From assembly GCF_009901525.1 (NCBI RefSeq), contig NZ_CP019288.1, forward strand, positions 3,935,501 through 3,999,500: a stretch of 64,000 bases of DNA, read 5' to 3'. The notes below the pieces were generated by a model that was given only the letters and a program-made list of their open reading frames with translations, was not told the origin of the DNA and did not search any database. Source of the stretch: Kordia antarctica. GTDB taxonomy: Bacteria > Bacteroidota > Bacteroidia > Flavobacteriales > Flavobacteriaceae. Numbering within the stretch: position 1 is the stretch's first letter; every line of letters starts with the position of its first letter. Positions 27,801 through 35,942 of this stretch are shown piece by piece. Made by a program: the position numbers and the translations under genes.

Positions 27801-28264
27801 AAAACAGTATTCTGATTATTTCCAACGGTAACGCCACGCGAAATGCTTCCAGACGTATTCAAACCATCAAACAAACGTGTATTGGCAACTTCTTTATTCG
27901 ATCTAAGCGAGATAATTTTATCAATATCAATCGGATTCTGAACAATAGAATTCTTATTAAAACCGCTATATTTTTTCGTCAAAAATTCTGGATATTTGGT
28001 ATAGCTTACGCGAATAGAATCTGTGTTAATTTTGGCAAGATTCAAATACAAAATACCTTTCTCAAAGTCAATTCGATATGCGGTAGAATCAATCGGAATA
28101 TTCTTTTTATCGGTAAGTTTAAATTGAAACGGATTGATGCTGACAGAATCCAACACAATAGAATCTTTGACTGCTACTTTTTTGATACGACGATTTTTTG
28201 TTTGTCCCTGAAGATTTACAGTGAAAAACAAGCCGATACAAAAAAATGCAAAGAGTGACTTCAT
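24851..28264 (-). CDS. very large outer-membrane barrel protein of unknown function
   Basis: The 1,137-residue protein has a signal peptide (about residues 1-20), an N-terminal part in which a repeated strand pattern is typical of Bacteroidota proteins of this size (SISRGVTVGNNQ; VFVNGLPVERGENNDYVIDY, then NAGEITFTSKYPIT), and a long C-terminal region of alternating beta strands ending LKAFF. This architecture, a periplasmic plug-like part and a large barrel, recalls gliding or export-associated outer-membrane proteins, but no specific family could be named with confidence. It is monocistronic and lies 120 bases downstream of a tetranucleotide tract. Confidence 0.75.
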   Translation of the reverse strand: MKSLFAFFCIGLFFTVNLQGQTKNRRIKKVAVKDSIVLDSVSINPFQFKLTDKKNIPIDSTAYRIDFEKGILYLNLAKINTDSIRVSYTKYPEFLTKKYSGFNKNSIVQNPIDIDKIISLRSNKEVANTRLFDGLNTSGSISRGVTVGNNQNTVLNSELDLQISGKISETITLRASIQDANIPIQESGYSQRLDEFDQVFIELESKNWKIRAGDVNLENTETDFMRFQKKVQGVGVTATLPHENSKTTLFAAAALVRGRYTQSRFQGQEGNQGPYKLTGPNEELFILIVSGSETVFVNGLPVERGENNDYVIDYNAGEITFTSKYPITSEMRITIEYQFTDNNYTRFVTYGGAKYEHEKFKLAGHIYSENDSKNQPIQQNLSEEQVAILREAGDNQQLMSAPSAVEQEFSENRILYKKEIIDGMEVFVFSNNPDDTLFDVRFSLVGENQGNYMLSNTASNGRIYEYVSPISGILQGNYEPIIQLVSPTKTQVAVLNGSYTPSEKTDVQFEVGFSNNDENLFSSLDDDNNQGLAAKISVQQQLLDKKWKIKSFANFNYIDEKFQTIERLYSIEFNRDWNLDNIFNAGNQQFLATGLDFSNEKNGTARYSFEYLDFKNNATGNRHIISSNLKFGKLKVQSNGSYLTNETVTSTSDFLRLFARSTYSFTKSWIGAQLNLESNEQKEIATETFTPLSQRFKAYTGFVGVGDSLKIHAEIGFTYRVNDSLRTNNLERVNTSNTYFLKSKLVQNKSTQLSLFVNYRTLKQEDENISDEKSLNSRLVFQQRLFDKMITLNTVYETNSGTLPQQEFTYVQVDQGQGVYTWNDYNDNGIQELDEFELAQFPDEAIYVRVLLPNQIFIKTHQNKFSQVVTLNPTQWNAASGMKKFLSHFYNQASFLIDRKIRRENDNFNFNPFDDAEDANVLGLNQSLRNALFFNRGKQKYTTSYTYLNAKSKNLLSIGSQENINTSHQLQFTHKIGKFWLTDFISSSGKTESISENFLNKNFEINLFKVAPTLSYLFNRNSRFSVFYKFENKENSIGDMESLTQQKVGVSFAYSNQQKVALNGEFNYFKNDFSGNAFSPVGYQMLEGLQPGTNLTWNILIQKKLTKFLDLNLSYFGRKSKDSRTIHTGNVQLKAFF

Positions 28265-28384
28265 TTACAACTAAACTAATTCCAACCAAAAATATTTCAA
28301 TTTTCGCAGGAAAAGAAGCTTTTTAGTAGAAACGATGGAAATCTAGGTCTAATATTTCTTTATGAATGATATTTTATATTTTTT

Positions 28385-28421
28385 ACAAACAAACAAACAA
28401 ACAAACAAACAAACAAACAAA
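28385..28421. repeat. tetranucleotide tract (ACAA)n, nine units
   Basis: Nine perfect ACAA units plus one base. It lies between the arsC stop and the start of the 1,137-residue outer-membrane gene, about 120 bases upstream of that start on its strand. Confidence 0.95.
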
Positions 28422-28436
28422 TCAACAAAAAGAAAA

Positions 28437-28853
28437 CTACAATTCCTCCGCCACAAACTCCTCACAAAACGCTCTAATCTGACCTCTAGTCTTCTTAAAC
28501 GCATTAAAAATTTGCTCTTCCGAACCTTTTACTTTCGACGGATCAAAGAAGTCTTGATGAATACGTTTGGCGTTTTTACTTGGAATATGCGGACAGTTTT
28601 CCTGCGCGTGATCGCAAACCGTGATGATAAAATCAAAGTCAATATCTAGGTATTCGGAAACGTTATTGGAAGTATTTTGAGAAATATCAATTCCATCTAA
28701 CTTCATAATCGCAACTGCTCTTGGATTTACGCCATGTGTTTCAATTCCAGCACTATATATAGTTGCTTTTTCTTTGGCAAAATATTTTAAATAACCGTCA
28801 GCCATTTGACTACGACAGGAATTTCCAGTACAAAGTACAAGTACATTTTTCAT
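28437..28853 (-). CDS. arsC: arsenate reductase / low-molecular-weight phosphatase type
   Basis: The 138-residue protein has the LMW-PTP P-loop CTGNSCR (Cys8 to Arg14), the late acid DP at Asp104, and two further Cys (80 and 87) in VCDHAQENC, the triple-Cys redox arrangement of thioredoxin-coupled ArsC. It reduces arsenate to arsenite. It lies directly downstream of an arsR gene on the same strand (63-base gap), which supports the arsenic role over a protein phosphatase. No arsenite exporter follows; the next genes are unrelated. Confidence 0.92.
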   Translation of the reverse strand: MKNVLVLCTGNSCRSQMADGYLKYFAKEKATIYSAGIETHGVNPRAVAIMKLDGIDISQNTSNNVSEYLDIDFDFIITVCDHAQENCPHIPSKNAKRIHQDFFDPSKVKGSEEQIFNAFKKTRGQIRAFCEEFVAEEL

Positions 28854-28916
28854 AATTTTGGTAAGAGTTTATGATTGTTGATTTAACATCTAGTAAACTT
28901 GTGAATCCACAGTTAT

Positions 28917-29249
28917 TTAGCTTTTATTTTGACAGCTTACTTGAAGTTTCACAAAGAAATCATTAATTTTTCTTCGATATTGATTCAACAAATCGACATC
29001 AATTGTGTAAAACGTATTTTTCCCTTTACTTTTTTGCTTGAGTAACTTTATTCTTTTGATTTCGGAAAGATGTTGCGAAATCGTTGGTTGCGCTAATCCT
29101 GTGGCTTTTACCAAATCGTTACAATTGCAGTATTCGTTTTCGCTAATGTATTGCAATATCGCAATTCGTGCAGGATGCCCTAATACTTTTGTGATGGATG
29201 CAGTTTCGTTTTGATAGTCATCAAAAATGTGATTTTTTGTAATTCCCAT
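28917..29249 (-). CDS. arsR: ArsR-family metalloregulator
   Basis: The 110-residue winged-helix protein has the ArsR core LGHPARIAILQYI, the metal-binding-type segment EYCNCNDLV (Cys41, Cys43) and the recognition helix GLAQPTISQHLSEIKR. Binding of arsenite or a similar thiophilic ion would release it from DNA and allow arsC expression. A palindrome 15 bases upstream of its start is a candidate operator. Confidence 0.9.
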   Translation of the reverse strand: MGITKNHIFDDYQNETASITKVLGHPARIAILQYISENEYCNCNDLVKATGLAQPTISQHLSEIKRIKLLKQKSKGKNTFYTIDVDLLNQYRRKINDFFVKLQVSCQNKS

Positions 29250-29264
29250 GAGATATGTTTGTAA

Positions 29265-29276
29265 CGCACTAATGCG
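29265..29276. promoter_or_regulatory. candidate ArsR operator
   Basis: CGCACTAATGCG: arms CGCA/TGCG around a 4-base centre, 15 bases upstream of the arsR ATG. The position suits autorepression; the sequence has not been matched to a known ArsR site. Confidence 0.35.
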
Positions 29277-29321
29277 ATAAAGATAAAGAAGTTGAAAATG
29301 TTTTGCAGCTTTTCATGTTTT

Positions 29322-30014
29322 TTATTTTCCAAATAAACGTTGAAAGAAACTTTTCGTTTTCTTCGTAGCTTCTTCAATTGTTTCTTTGGCTTCCTCGGTA
29401 AAGTCTTCAATGCGTTCGCCAGCTTCTTCGGCAAATTCGCTAACTTTTTCTTTTACATCTCCGTAAACTTCTTTTGCTTCTTCAGATAATTCACTTGCTT
29501 TTTCTTTGGCAACTTCGCTGTATTCTCCAAATTTCTCTTTTGCTTCTTCTGCGAAATCGGCAGCTTTTTCACTAGCGACATCAGCGTATTCACTAATTTT
29601 TTCTTTGGCTTCGCCAGCAAATTCAGAAGCTTTCTCTTTCGCTTTTCCAAAAGTTTCTTTCGCTTCTTCGGCAAAATCTGCGGCTTTTTCCTGTGCGGTT
29701 TCTGTAAACTCGCTCAATTTTTCTTTTGCAGTATGTAGCGTTTCTTTTACTTCAGCTTTTAGTTCGTCTACTTTGCTTTCTTTGGCTTGTGTAGTTTCTT
29801 CTTTTGCATACTCCGTTTTTGCATCGACAGCTTCCTTAGCATCTTCTATTGTATCGTTGATTTCTTCTACTGTATTTTCTTTAGCTTCAATAGTTTCCTC
29901 CTTTATCTCTTCTGCTTTTTCACTAATAGTTTCCTTTGCATCTTCCATATTTTCTGAAACTTCGTTGGAAGTAGTTTCTATTTTTTTCTCTAAGTCGTCT
30001 TTTTTATCATCCAT
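29322..30014 (-). CDS. LEA-like / apolipoprotein-like repeat protein
   Basis: The 230-residue protein consists almost wholly of Lys/Glu/Ala repeats of about 11 residues, such as EKAADFAEEAKE and KEKASEFAGEAKE, from about residue 20 to 215, ending in a short hydrophobic/aromatic tail FFQRLFGK. The 11-mer pattern and high charge resemble group 3 LEA proteins and YtxH-type stress proteins, which are unfolded in water and helical on drying or at membranes. No signal peptide is present. The gene is alone on its strand, 72 bases upstream of arsR. Confidence 0.78.
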   Translation of the reverse strand: MDDKKDDLEKKIETTSNEVSENMEDAKETISEKAEEIKEETIEAKENTVEEINDTIEDAKEAVDAKTEYAKEETTQAKESKVDELKAEVKETLHTAKEKLSEFTETAQEKAADFAEEAKETFGKAKEKASEFAGEAKEKISEYADVASEKAADFAEEAKEKFGEYSEVAKEKASELSEEAKEVYGDVKEKVSEFAEEAGERIEDFTEEAKETIEEATKKTKSFFQRLFGK

Positions 30015-30169
30015 AATTGAACCTTTTCGATTGGAATCTTAAATGTAACGGTTTTTTTTGAATTTTTTATTTAACTTTAGTTAGATATCATTATTATTTA
30101 AAATTGCAAGTTGCTACATAACAATTGTGTAGCTGTTTATTTGAGCAACACTTGTATCGTAATTTGAAT

Positions 30170-30595
30170 TTATTCTGGAAGATTCAATTGCCATGAAATA
30201 CCAAATTTATCTTCACACCATCCGAATTTTTTACCAAAACCGTAATTCTCTGAAGTGTAGTTATCAAGAGGAATCATAATTTTGCCACCATTTGAAGAAA
30301 GTTTTTCAAATAAAGTTAGAATCTCATTTTCTGAATCACAATCAACAAATATTGATACTCCTGGTGTAAATGACCAATTATGATTGTAATTACTTTCGGA
30401 AACCATGTATTCTGTGCCATTTAAGGTAAATACTCCATATTTGATAAGCGCTGGTGTTCCTCCAGGTTCTCCTTTTTGGTATCTTGTGATGCTTTTAATT
30501 TCCGAATTTGGAAAGATAGAAGTGTAGAAATTTATTGCTTCTTCAGCCTTTCCGCATTGCTCACCTACAAATGTTAGAAATGTTGTTGTTTTCAT
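30170..30595 (-). CDS. VOC-family PhnB-like protein
   Basis: The 141-residue protein opens with TTTFLTFVGEQCGKAEEAIN, then FYTSIFPNS, the typical start of the PhnB/DUF family of the vicinal-oxygen-chelate superfamily, and ends FGWCEDKFGISWQL. Metal ligands of canonical glyoxalases are not all recognisable. The substrate is unknown. Confidence 0.85.
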   Translation of the reverse strand: MKTTTFLTFVGEQCGKAEEAINFYTSIFPNSEIKSITRYQKGEPGGTPALIKYGVFTLNGTEYMVSESNYNHNWSFTPGVSIFVDCDSENEILTLFEKLSSNGGKIMIPLDNYTSENYGFGKKFGWCEDKFGISWQLNLPE

Positions 30596-30665
30596 GTTTT
30601 TAATTTTAGTTTAAACCTAAAATAGTTGATTTGGTAATTAAGGTATTTATTGAAAGTTGAAGTTA

Positions 30666-31160
30666 TTAATTGTCAATAAAATGTTTAACTATAATTCCAA
30701 TTATAAAAGCACTAATTGTGATGTACCACCTAAATCTAATATCCCAATTCCCAAGCCTTAAATTATCTTTTGTTAATTCTAGTATCTCTTCCTCTTTGAT
30801 TCTATTAGACTTTTGGTAATCTGAATTTTCTTTTTGTATTTTAAGATTTTCCAATTCTAAAATTTCTTTTTCTTTCAAGGATTCAGATTCAGAATTTGTT
30901 TCAGATTCTAATTTAGTAAAACCTCCGTTTTTTAAAGTAATTTCAGAAAAACCTTTATCCATAACTATAGCATCATATCTAGTAAATTCAAATTTTGGAG
31001 TATCAAGATGTGATTCGTCCATTTCTTTCAATAAACACAAAACTTCCTCTATTGATTTTTCGGGGAATAATTCCTCATTTATACTAGTTCCTTTTCTTAA
31101 AGAATTTTCTTCTCTAACTATAGCTTTTAATATTAAATCTTTTTCTTCTCCTTTAGTCAT
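30666..31160 (-). CDS. tail-anchored coiled-coil protein, unknown function
   Basis: The 164-residue protein has no recognised domain. The first 80 residues are mixed, residues about 85-130 are a Glu/Lys-rich coiled coil (ESESLKEKEILELENLKIQK), and the C-terminus is a single hydrophobic helix (WYITISAFIIGIIVKHFI) with no following domain, consistent with a tail anchor. No signal peptide. No link with the neighbours can be read. Confidence 0.65.
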   Translation of the reverse strand: MTKGEEKDLILKAIVREENSLRKGTSINEELFPEKSIEEVLCLLKEMDESHLDTPKFEFTRYDAIVMDKGFSEITLKNGGFTKLESETNSESESLKEKEILELENLKIQKENSDYQKSNRIKEEEILELTKDNLRLGNWDIRFRWYITISAFIIGIIVKHFIDN

Positions 31161-31358
31161 TTTTCAGATTGTGATTGGTAATGGTTGTCAAACTTATATA
31201 ACAAAAATTCCTGTTATTTCTATTATAACCAAATCTATATTAATTCAGTTATCCATAAAATTACAACATTCTTATCTAAAGTAAAAACCATCCAACGCGT
31301 TTTATATTTGAAAAACTACTGTCTATCAAATAGTTAGCAATAAGTCTTTATTCTTGAT

Positions 31359-31377
31359 TCTAAAAGCGTAGCGGTCT
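31359..31377 (-). repeat. dispersed repeat, AGACCGCT type
   Basis: Its reverse complement reads AGACCGCTACGCTTTTAGA, related to the two copies at 40071-40090 and 40095-40113. It lies in the 241-base gap between two minus-strand genes. Confidence 0.6.
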
Positions 31378-31401
31378 AACATCTTTTTTCAGACACTTTT
31401 T

Positions 31402-31788
31402 CTACTTAAAAGCTTCATCAATAGGTTCCCAAAGTTCAATTTTATTTCCTTCAGGATCTAAAATCCAGCCGAACTTTCCGTATTCGTATTCTTCAATTTT
31501 GCCAACAACAGTAACGCCTTCTTCTTTTAAAACGGCTAGTAATTCTACCAAATTTTCTACTCTGAAATTCATCATGAATTGCTTCTCGCTTGGCTGAAAG
31601 TATTTTGTGTCGTTTGGAAACGTACTCCATTGTGTAGAACAGTCTTTTCCTTCTTTATCTTTCCACCAAAAAGTACATCCGTAATCGTCCACAGGCAAAC
31701 CTAAATGTTTTCCATACCAATTTTTAAGTCCTTTTGGATCTTCTGTTTTAAAGAAGAATCCGCCTAAACCTGTTACTCTATTTTTCAT
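31402..31788 (-). CDS. VOC-family (glyoxalase-like) protein
   Basis: The 128-residue protein has the beta-alpha-beta-beta-beta halves of the VOC fold: GGFFFKTEDPKGLKNWYGKH with LGLPV, and a late EYEYGKFGWILDPEGNKIEL segment with the usual DPxGN(x)IELW end. It is the last gene of an operon (GNAT, cupin, dehydrogenase, DUF4199, VOC); its start is 18 bases from the DUF4199 stop. The substrate is unknown. Confidence 0.85.
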   Translation of the reverse strand: MKNRVTGLGGFFFKTEDPKGLKNWYGKHLGLPVDDYGCTFWWKDKEGKDCSTQWSTFPNDTKYFQPSEKQFMMNFRVENLVELLAVLKEEGVTVVGKIEEYEYGKFGWILDPEGNKIELWEPIDEAFK

Positions 31789-31806
31789 ATTTTTCTTTTT
31801 TAAGGT

Positions 31807-32322
31807 TTAATTTTTCTTGTGTAGCATAAATGCTGAAAGTAAGGAAACTATCACGCCAAGTACAAATACCATCATCGTCATTACAAAAAAGACAATGAAT
31901 GGATTTCCAAAAGCTTCACTTCGTTTGAGTAAAGATAGCTTTTCATAGTTCATTTCTCCAGGAGTTAAATTTGTACGAGCAGCTAAAAGTTTATTCTCAT
32001 AGGTAAGATATTGTGCTGTATAATCGGGATTAATTTCACTAATGTAGATTGCATCTGTAAGTCCGAAACCAACTGCGGCAAAAATGGAAATAAGCGCACC
32101 AATTATAAATGCTGTTTTGAAATCAATTTCGCCATTTAATTCCTCATTTTTATAGTGTTTGATGCCAAAGTAGACATAATATAACGAAAGAAACATTGCT
32201 ACATATCCTAGAATTGATTGTGTTTGAAACGAGAATCTTTCGCCAGCATAGAATACAATTAAAAAAAGTCCTGATGCCAGTAAAAAACTATACATTCCGT
32301 ATCTTAACACTGTATTTTTCAT
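31807..32322 (-). CDS. DUF4199 membrane protein
   Basis: The 171-residue protein has four hydrophobic helices (about 9-27, 38-55, 70-92, 143-165) and the sequence pattern of DUF4199, a Bacteroidota family of unknown function. It is the fourth gene of the operon, 11 bases after the dehydrogenase stop. Confidence 0.85.
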   Translation of the reverse strand: MKNTVLRYGMYSFLLASGLFLIVFYAGERFSFQTQSILGYVAMFLSLYYVYFGIKHYKNEELNGEIDFKTAFIIGALISIFAAVGFGLTDAIYISEINPDYTAQYLTYENKLLAARTNLTPGEMNYEKLSLLKRSEAFGNPFIVFFVMTMMVFVLGVIVSLLSAFMLHKKN

Positions 32323-32333
32323 GTTTTCAAAGT

Positions 32334-33278
32334 TTAGAATTTGTGAAAATGGCGCTTTATTTTATCTACAATAGTTTGTGCTAATTTCTCTTTACTTTCT
32401 TTTGTCCAACCTGCGACATGCGGCGATAATAACACGTTTTCTGACTGAATTAAATATTTAAAAGCTGCTGGCATTTGATTGTCATTGAATAAGTTTTCAA
32501 ACGAACTTTTTTCATATTCTAACACATCTAATCCTGCGCCGAGTATTTTTCCAGATTTTAGAGCTTCTACCAAATCTTGCGTGACAACACTTTTTCCGCG
32601 TGCTGTATTTAGCAACCAAAACGAGTGTTTAAATTTTTTGATGAATTTCTCATTTATCATATTCAGCGTACGCGAAGTTTGCGGCGTATGTAAACTGAGT
32701 ACAGTTGCACGTTCTTGCAATTCTGAAAGGGAAACTTGTGTCGCATTTTTGTCGCCTATATTTTCTTTTAAATCATAAAAAATTACATCAACATCAAAAC
32801 CGCGTAATTTTTTCGCAAATGCTTTTCCCATGTTTCCGTAACCAATAATTCCAACGGTTTGTCCGTCTAACTCAATTCCTCTATTGGCTTCGCGCAACCA
32901 TTTTCCGTTCCGAACTTCTCGGTCGGCTTTGTTTAGTTTATTAAACAATGATAACAACATGCCAAGTGCGTGTTCGCCAACTGCATTTCGGTTGCCTTCT
33001 GGCGCAGAAATTAGTTTGATTCCTTGTTGTTCAGCAAATTCACAATCTATATTTTCTAAACCTGCGCCAACGCGTCCAATGAATTTTAAATTGGTTGCTT
33101 TCGCTAGAAAATTGGCATCAATCTGGAATCGGCTGCGAATGATAAATCCGTTGTATTCGTGAATTTTTGCTTCAATTTCTGCTTTGGAAGACGTATAATC
33201 TTCATGATTTGTATGTCCTAATTCCGCTAATTGTTCAATTAATAATGAGTGATTTTCATCAAGATGTAAAATGTTCAC
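32334..33278 (-). CDS. D-2-hydroxyacid dehydrogenase
   Basis: The 314-residue protein has the NAD-binding motif TVGIIGYGNMGKAFA (about residues 140-154) and the catalytic set of the D-isomer dehydrogenases: Arg in LNTARGKSV, Glu near LDVLE and His in LSPHVAGWT. It could be a phosphoglycerate dehydrogenase-like enzyme, but it lacks the C-terminal ACT domain, so the exact substrate is open. The start is GTG; the upstream cupin gene stops 5 bases before it. Confidence 0.9.
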   Translation of the reverse strand: MNILHLDENHSLLIEQLAELGHTNHEDYTSSKAEIEAKIHEYNGFIIRSRFQIDANFLAKATNLKFIGRVGAGLENIDCEFAEQQGIKLISAPEGNRNAVGEHALGMLLSLFNKLNKADREVRNGKWLREANRGIELDGQTVGIIGYGNMGKAFAKKLRGFDVDVIFYDLKENIGDKNATQVSLSELQERATVLSLHTPQTSRTLNMINEKFIKKFKHSFWLLNTARGKSVVTQDLVEALKSGKILGAGLDVLEYEKSSFENLFNDNQMPAAFKYLIQSENVLLSPHVAGWTKESKEKLAQTIVDKIKRHFHKF

Positions 33279-33283
33279 GTGTA

Positions 33284-33649
33284 TTATATTTTTGGATATT
33301 CGGTTTGAGTTTTTTCATGTTGTACTTTGCCTGTATGCGCCGTGGATAGTTTTTCGAATAGTAAAACGTGTACTTCTTCGCCATCTTTCGTTTCAGGACA
33401 ATGTTCAACACCTTTTGGAACTACAATAATTTCGCCTTCGTTTACCGTGACTGTTTTATCGCGAAATTTCATAAATAAGGTTCCTTTCACGACTTGAAAC
33501 AATTCGTCTTCATTGTCATGCGAATGCCAGACAAATTCTCCTTGAATTTTTGCAAAAAGAACTTGCATATCGTCTACAACAGCAACTTGATGTGGATGCC
33601 ATTGTTTGTTTACAAGTTTAAATTTTTCGTTGATGTTGATTGCTTTCAT
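33284..33649 (-). CDS. cupin-domain protein
   Basis: The 121-residue single-domain cupin has both conserved motifs: FVWHSHDNEDELFQVVKG (motif 1, metal ligands His-His-Glu) and PKGVEHCPET (motif 2, His). Function beyond small-molecule or metal binding cannot be assigned. It is translationally close to the dehydrogenase. Confidence 0.88.
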   Translation of the reverse strand: MKAININEKFKLVNKQWHPHQVAVVDDMQVLFAKIQGEFVWHSHDNEDELFQVVKGTLFMKFRDKTVTVNEGEIIVVPKGVEHCPETKDGEEVHVLLFEKLSTAHTGKVQHEKTQTEYPKI

Positions 33650-33672
33650 ACGTCTAAAATACGAGGAATTTT

Positions 33673-34194
33673 TTAGAATGTCTTCATCATAATATTAAAG
33701 ACAAAATCTTCTTTTTCGATACTAAAGCTATGAGAATCGTATTTATGAAAGTTATGTGTTCTATAAAAATTTAGTGTTTTTTCGTTTATATATATTTCTC
33801 TGAGCCACACACGATGAATTTGTAGTTGTTGAATTTCTTTAAAAAAGTCAGCTTTCAGTTGTCTGCCGTTACTTTCTATGATATATTCTTTCAGGATACA
33901 TACTTTTTGTAATTCAGCGGCATTGTTGAAGTTTGTATTAGGAACAGGCGAATTCTTTTTCAGTTTGGCATATCCGACAGGAAGATCGCCAACAAAAGCA
34001 ATCCAAAATATATTTTCTTCTTTTTCGAGTGAAGTCTTTATTTTTTCTATTGAAAATACGTTGTTTATATACGTCCGTAGTTTTTTTTTGGAATGGAATA
34101 AATTTCCATACGCTTCTGAAAAGTTGATTTTAGCCAATAACGAAATAAATTTCGCATCCGCTGTAACTGCTTTTCTGATGGTATGATTTTCCAT
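33673..34194 (-). CDS. GNAT-family acetyltransferase
   Basis: The 173-residue protein has the GNAT strand and acetyl-CoA region only weakly: FWIAFVGDLPVGYAKLKKN and a helix-strand end LREIYINEKTLNFYRTHNFHKY. It is first in the operon with cupin and dehydrogenase (23-base gap). Its frame contains an uninterrupted run of nine A on the coding strand (34081-34089) and is intact there. Confidence 0.75.
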   Translation of the reverse strand: MENHTIRKAVTADAKFISLLAKINFSEAYGNLFHSKKKLRTYINNVFSIEKIKTSLEKEENIFWIAFVGDLPVGYAKLKKNSPVPNTNFNNAAELQKVCILKEYIIESNGRQLKADFFKEIQQLQIHRVWLREIYINEKTLNFYRTHNFHKYDSHSFSIEKEDFVFNIMMKTF

Positions 34195-34390
34195 ATATCT
34201 GTAAACCTTTGTGTCAATTAGTGTGTTGAATTAGACGCAATTGTAACGTTTGTTTACAGGTAATTCGTATGTAGAGTATGTTTTTTCCAACACATTTAAT
34301 GCGAGTTAGCTATAAATTTCCTCAAAAATCATTATAATTTATTAAGAAAATATATTTATAATCATCTCATTTTCAAATTATTATTTTCAT

Positions 34391-34525
34391 TTTCTTTGCT
34401 CGCACAAAGAAAACAGAAACAAAAGAAAGTGCGCTTTTCCAGAGGTGTTTTTAGCTGAAAAAGCTAAAACCGCATTCATTTTTCTAAATTTTTTCCAAGG
34501 CTTCAAAAATTCTTAACGAAAAATG
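34391..34525 (-). repeat. structured dispersed repeat, copy B
   Basis: The reverse complement aligns to 4180-4320. The hairpin arms are 34447-34456 and 34461-34470 (GTTTTTAGCT and AAGCTAAAAC) around GAAA. The outer arms GCGCAC and GTGCG flank the conserved TTTCTTTTGTTTC tract. It fills the 395-base gap between the GNAT and mgtE genes; nothing else is seen there. Confidence 0.7.
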
Positions 34526-34589
34526 CTTGCTACACTGCGGAAAAGGAATGGATTGCGTAAGAGAACCAATTATATCGAATTGATCTTTT

Positions 34590-35942
34590 TTATATCCCAA
34601 TAATAAGTTTTGCGATCATAAAATAGATTAAAATTCCAAAGATATCATTGCTCGTAGTTATAAATGGACCTGTTGCAATTGCAGGATCAATTCCTCTTTT
34701 ATCTAAAAATAACGGAATAAACGTTCCGATGATTCCAGCAACAATGATAACAATGACTAAAGAAACGGAGATTGCTAAAGCTGCATTTATATCATCTTTC
34801 CAAAAATAAACTACAATCAAAAGAATTATTGCTAGTATAATACCATTTAACATGGCTAAAAGCATTTCTTTGATCAATCGGTTTTTAATGCTTCCTTTAA
34901 TATCGTCATTTGCCAAACCTTGTACAATAATAGCGCTCGATTGTACACCAACATTTCCTGCCATTGCGGCAATTAGTGGTGTGAAGAAGAAAAGAATAGC
35001 GTATTTACTAATCATTTCTTCAAATCCTTCCATAATAGCTGCTGCGCCAATTCCTCCAAGTAATCCTAAGAAAAGCCACGGTAAACGTGCGCGCGTGAGT
35101 TGCCAAATACTATCATCAGCTTCTACATCTTGTGTAATACCTGCGGCAAGTTGGTAATCTTTTTCAGCTTCTTCTCTAATAACATCTACAATATCATCAA
35201 TGGTAATACGACCCACCAAACGGTGCATTTCGTCTACAACAGGAATGGCTTCTAAATCGTATTTCGACATAATTTTAGCAACATCTTCCGCTTTCTCGCC
35301 AACACTTACATAATCTACTTTCGGAATGTATAACTCCTTGATATGCGTACGTGTAGACGTTGTCAATAAATCTTTCAATGACAATCTTCCTTTTAAAATA
35401 TCATCATCATCAACTACATAAATTGAATGTACGCGCGATACTTCTTCTGCTTGTTTTCGCATTTCTTTTACGCAAGTAAGTACATTCCAGTTTTCGTTGA
35501 CTTTGACCAATTCTTTTGCCATTAATCCACCAGCAGTATCTTCATCATAGCGAAGTAATTCTACAATTTCTTTGGCGTGTTCTCTATCTTCTAGTTCAAA
35601 AATTACTTCTTGTTTTCGCTCTTCAGGAAGTTCAGAAATGATATCTGCGGCATCATCCGTATCAAGTTCATCAATTTCTTCGGCGATTTCTTTGGCAGAA
35701 AGATTCTCCAGTATTTTTTCACGAACATCATCGTCAACTTCCGTAAGAATGTCAGATGTTTTTTCACTATCGAGGAGTTTGATGATGTATGTAGCTTCCT
35801 CAAGATTTAGCTCATCAATAATTTCTGCGATATCCGCATAGTGAATCTCTTCTAGGAGTTCTAGAAGTACAGCATCATTTTTTATTTCAATGAGCTTTTC
35901 TACTTGCTCGATGAGCTCATCACTGAGTTTGAATGGAATCAT
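34590..35942 (-). CDS. mgtE: magnesium transporter MgtE
   Basis: The 450-residue protein has the N-terminal superhelical domain ([20 protein letters not shown] and similar repeats), two CBS domains (about 135-255, with [19 protein letters not shown] and [20 protein letters not shown]) and five transmembrane helices with the pore motifs, including [15 protein letters not shown]. The CBS and N domains sense cytoplasmic magnesium and close the pore. The gene overlaps the end of rsmA by 23 bases. Confidence 0.95.
   Translation of the reverse strand: MIPFKLSDELIEQVEKLIEIKNDAVLLELLEEIHYADIAEIIDELNLEEATYIIKLLDSEKTSDILTEVDDDVREKILENLSAKEIAEEIDELDTDDAADIISELPEERKQEVIFELEDREHAKEIVELLRYDEDTAGGLMAKELVKVNENWNVLTCVKEMRKQAEEVSRVHSIYVVDDDDILKGRLSLKDLLTTSTRTHIKELYIPKVDYVSVGEKAEDVAKIMSKYDLEAIPVVDEMHRLVGRITIDDIVDVIREEAEKDYQLAAGITQDVEADDSIWQLTRARLPWLFLGLLGGIGAAAIMEGFEEMISKYAILFFFTPLIAAMAGNVGVQSSAIIVQGLANDDIKGSIKNRLIKEMLLAMLNGIILAIILLIVVYFWKDDINAALAISVSLVIVIIVAGIIGTFIPLFLDKRGIDPAIATGPFITTSNDIFGILIYFMIAKLIIGI

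Noticed and set aside
29506-30042. 178-codon Ser/Phe-rich frame opposite the LEA-like gene
   Set aside because: It is the mirror of Lys/Glu/Ala repeats and has no sign of its own constraint.
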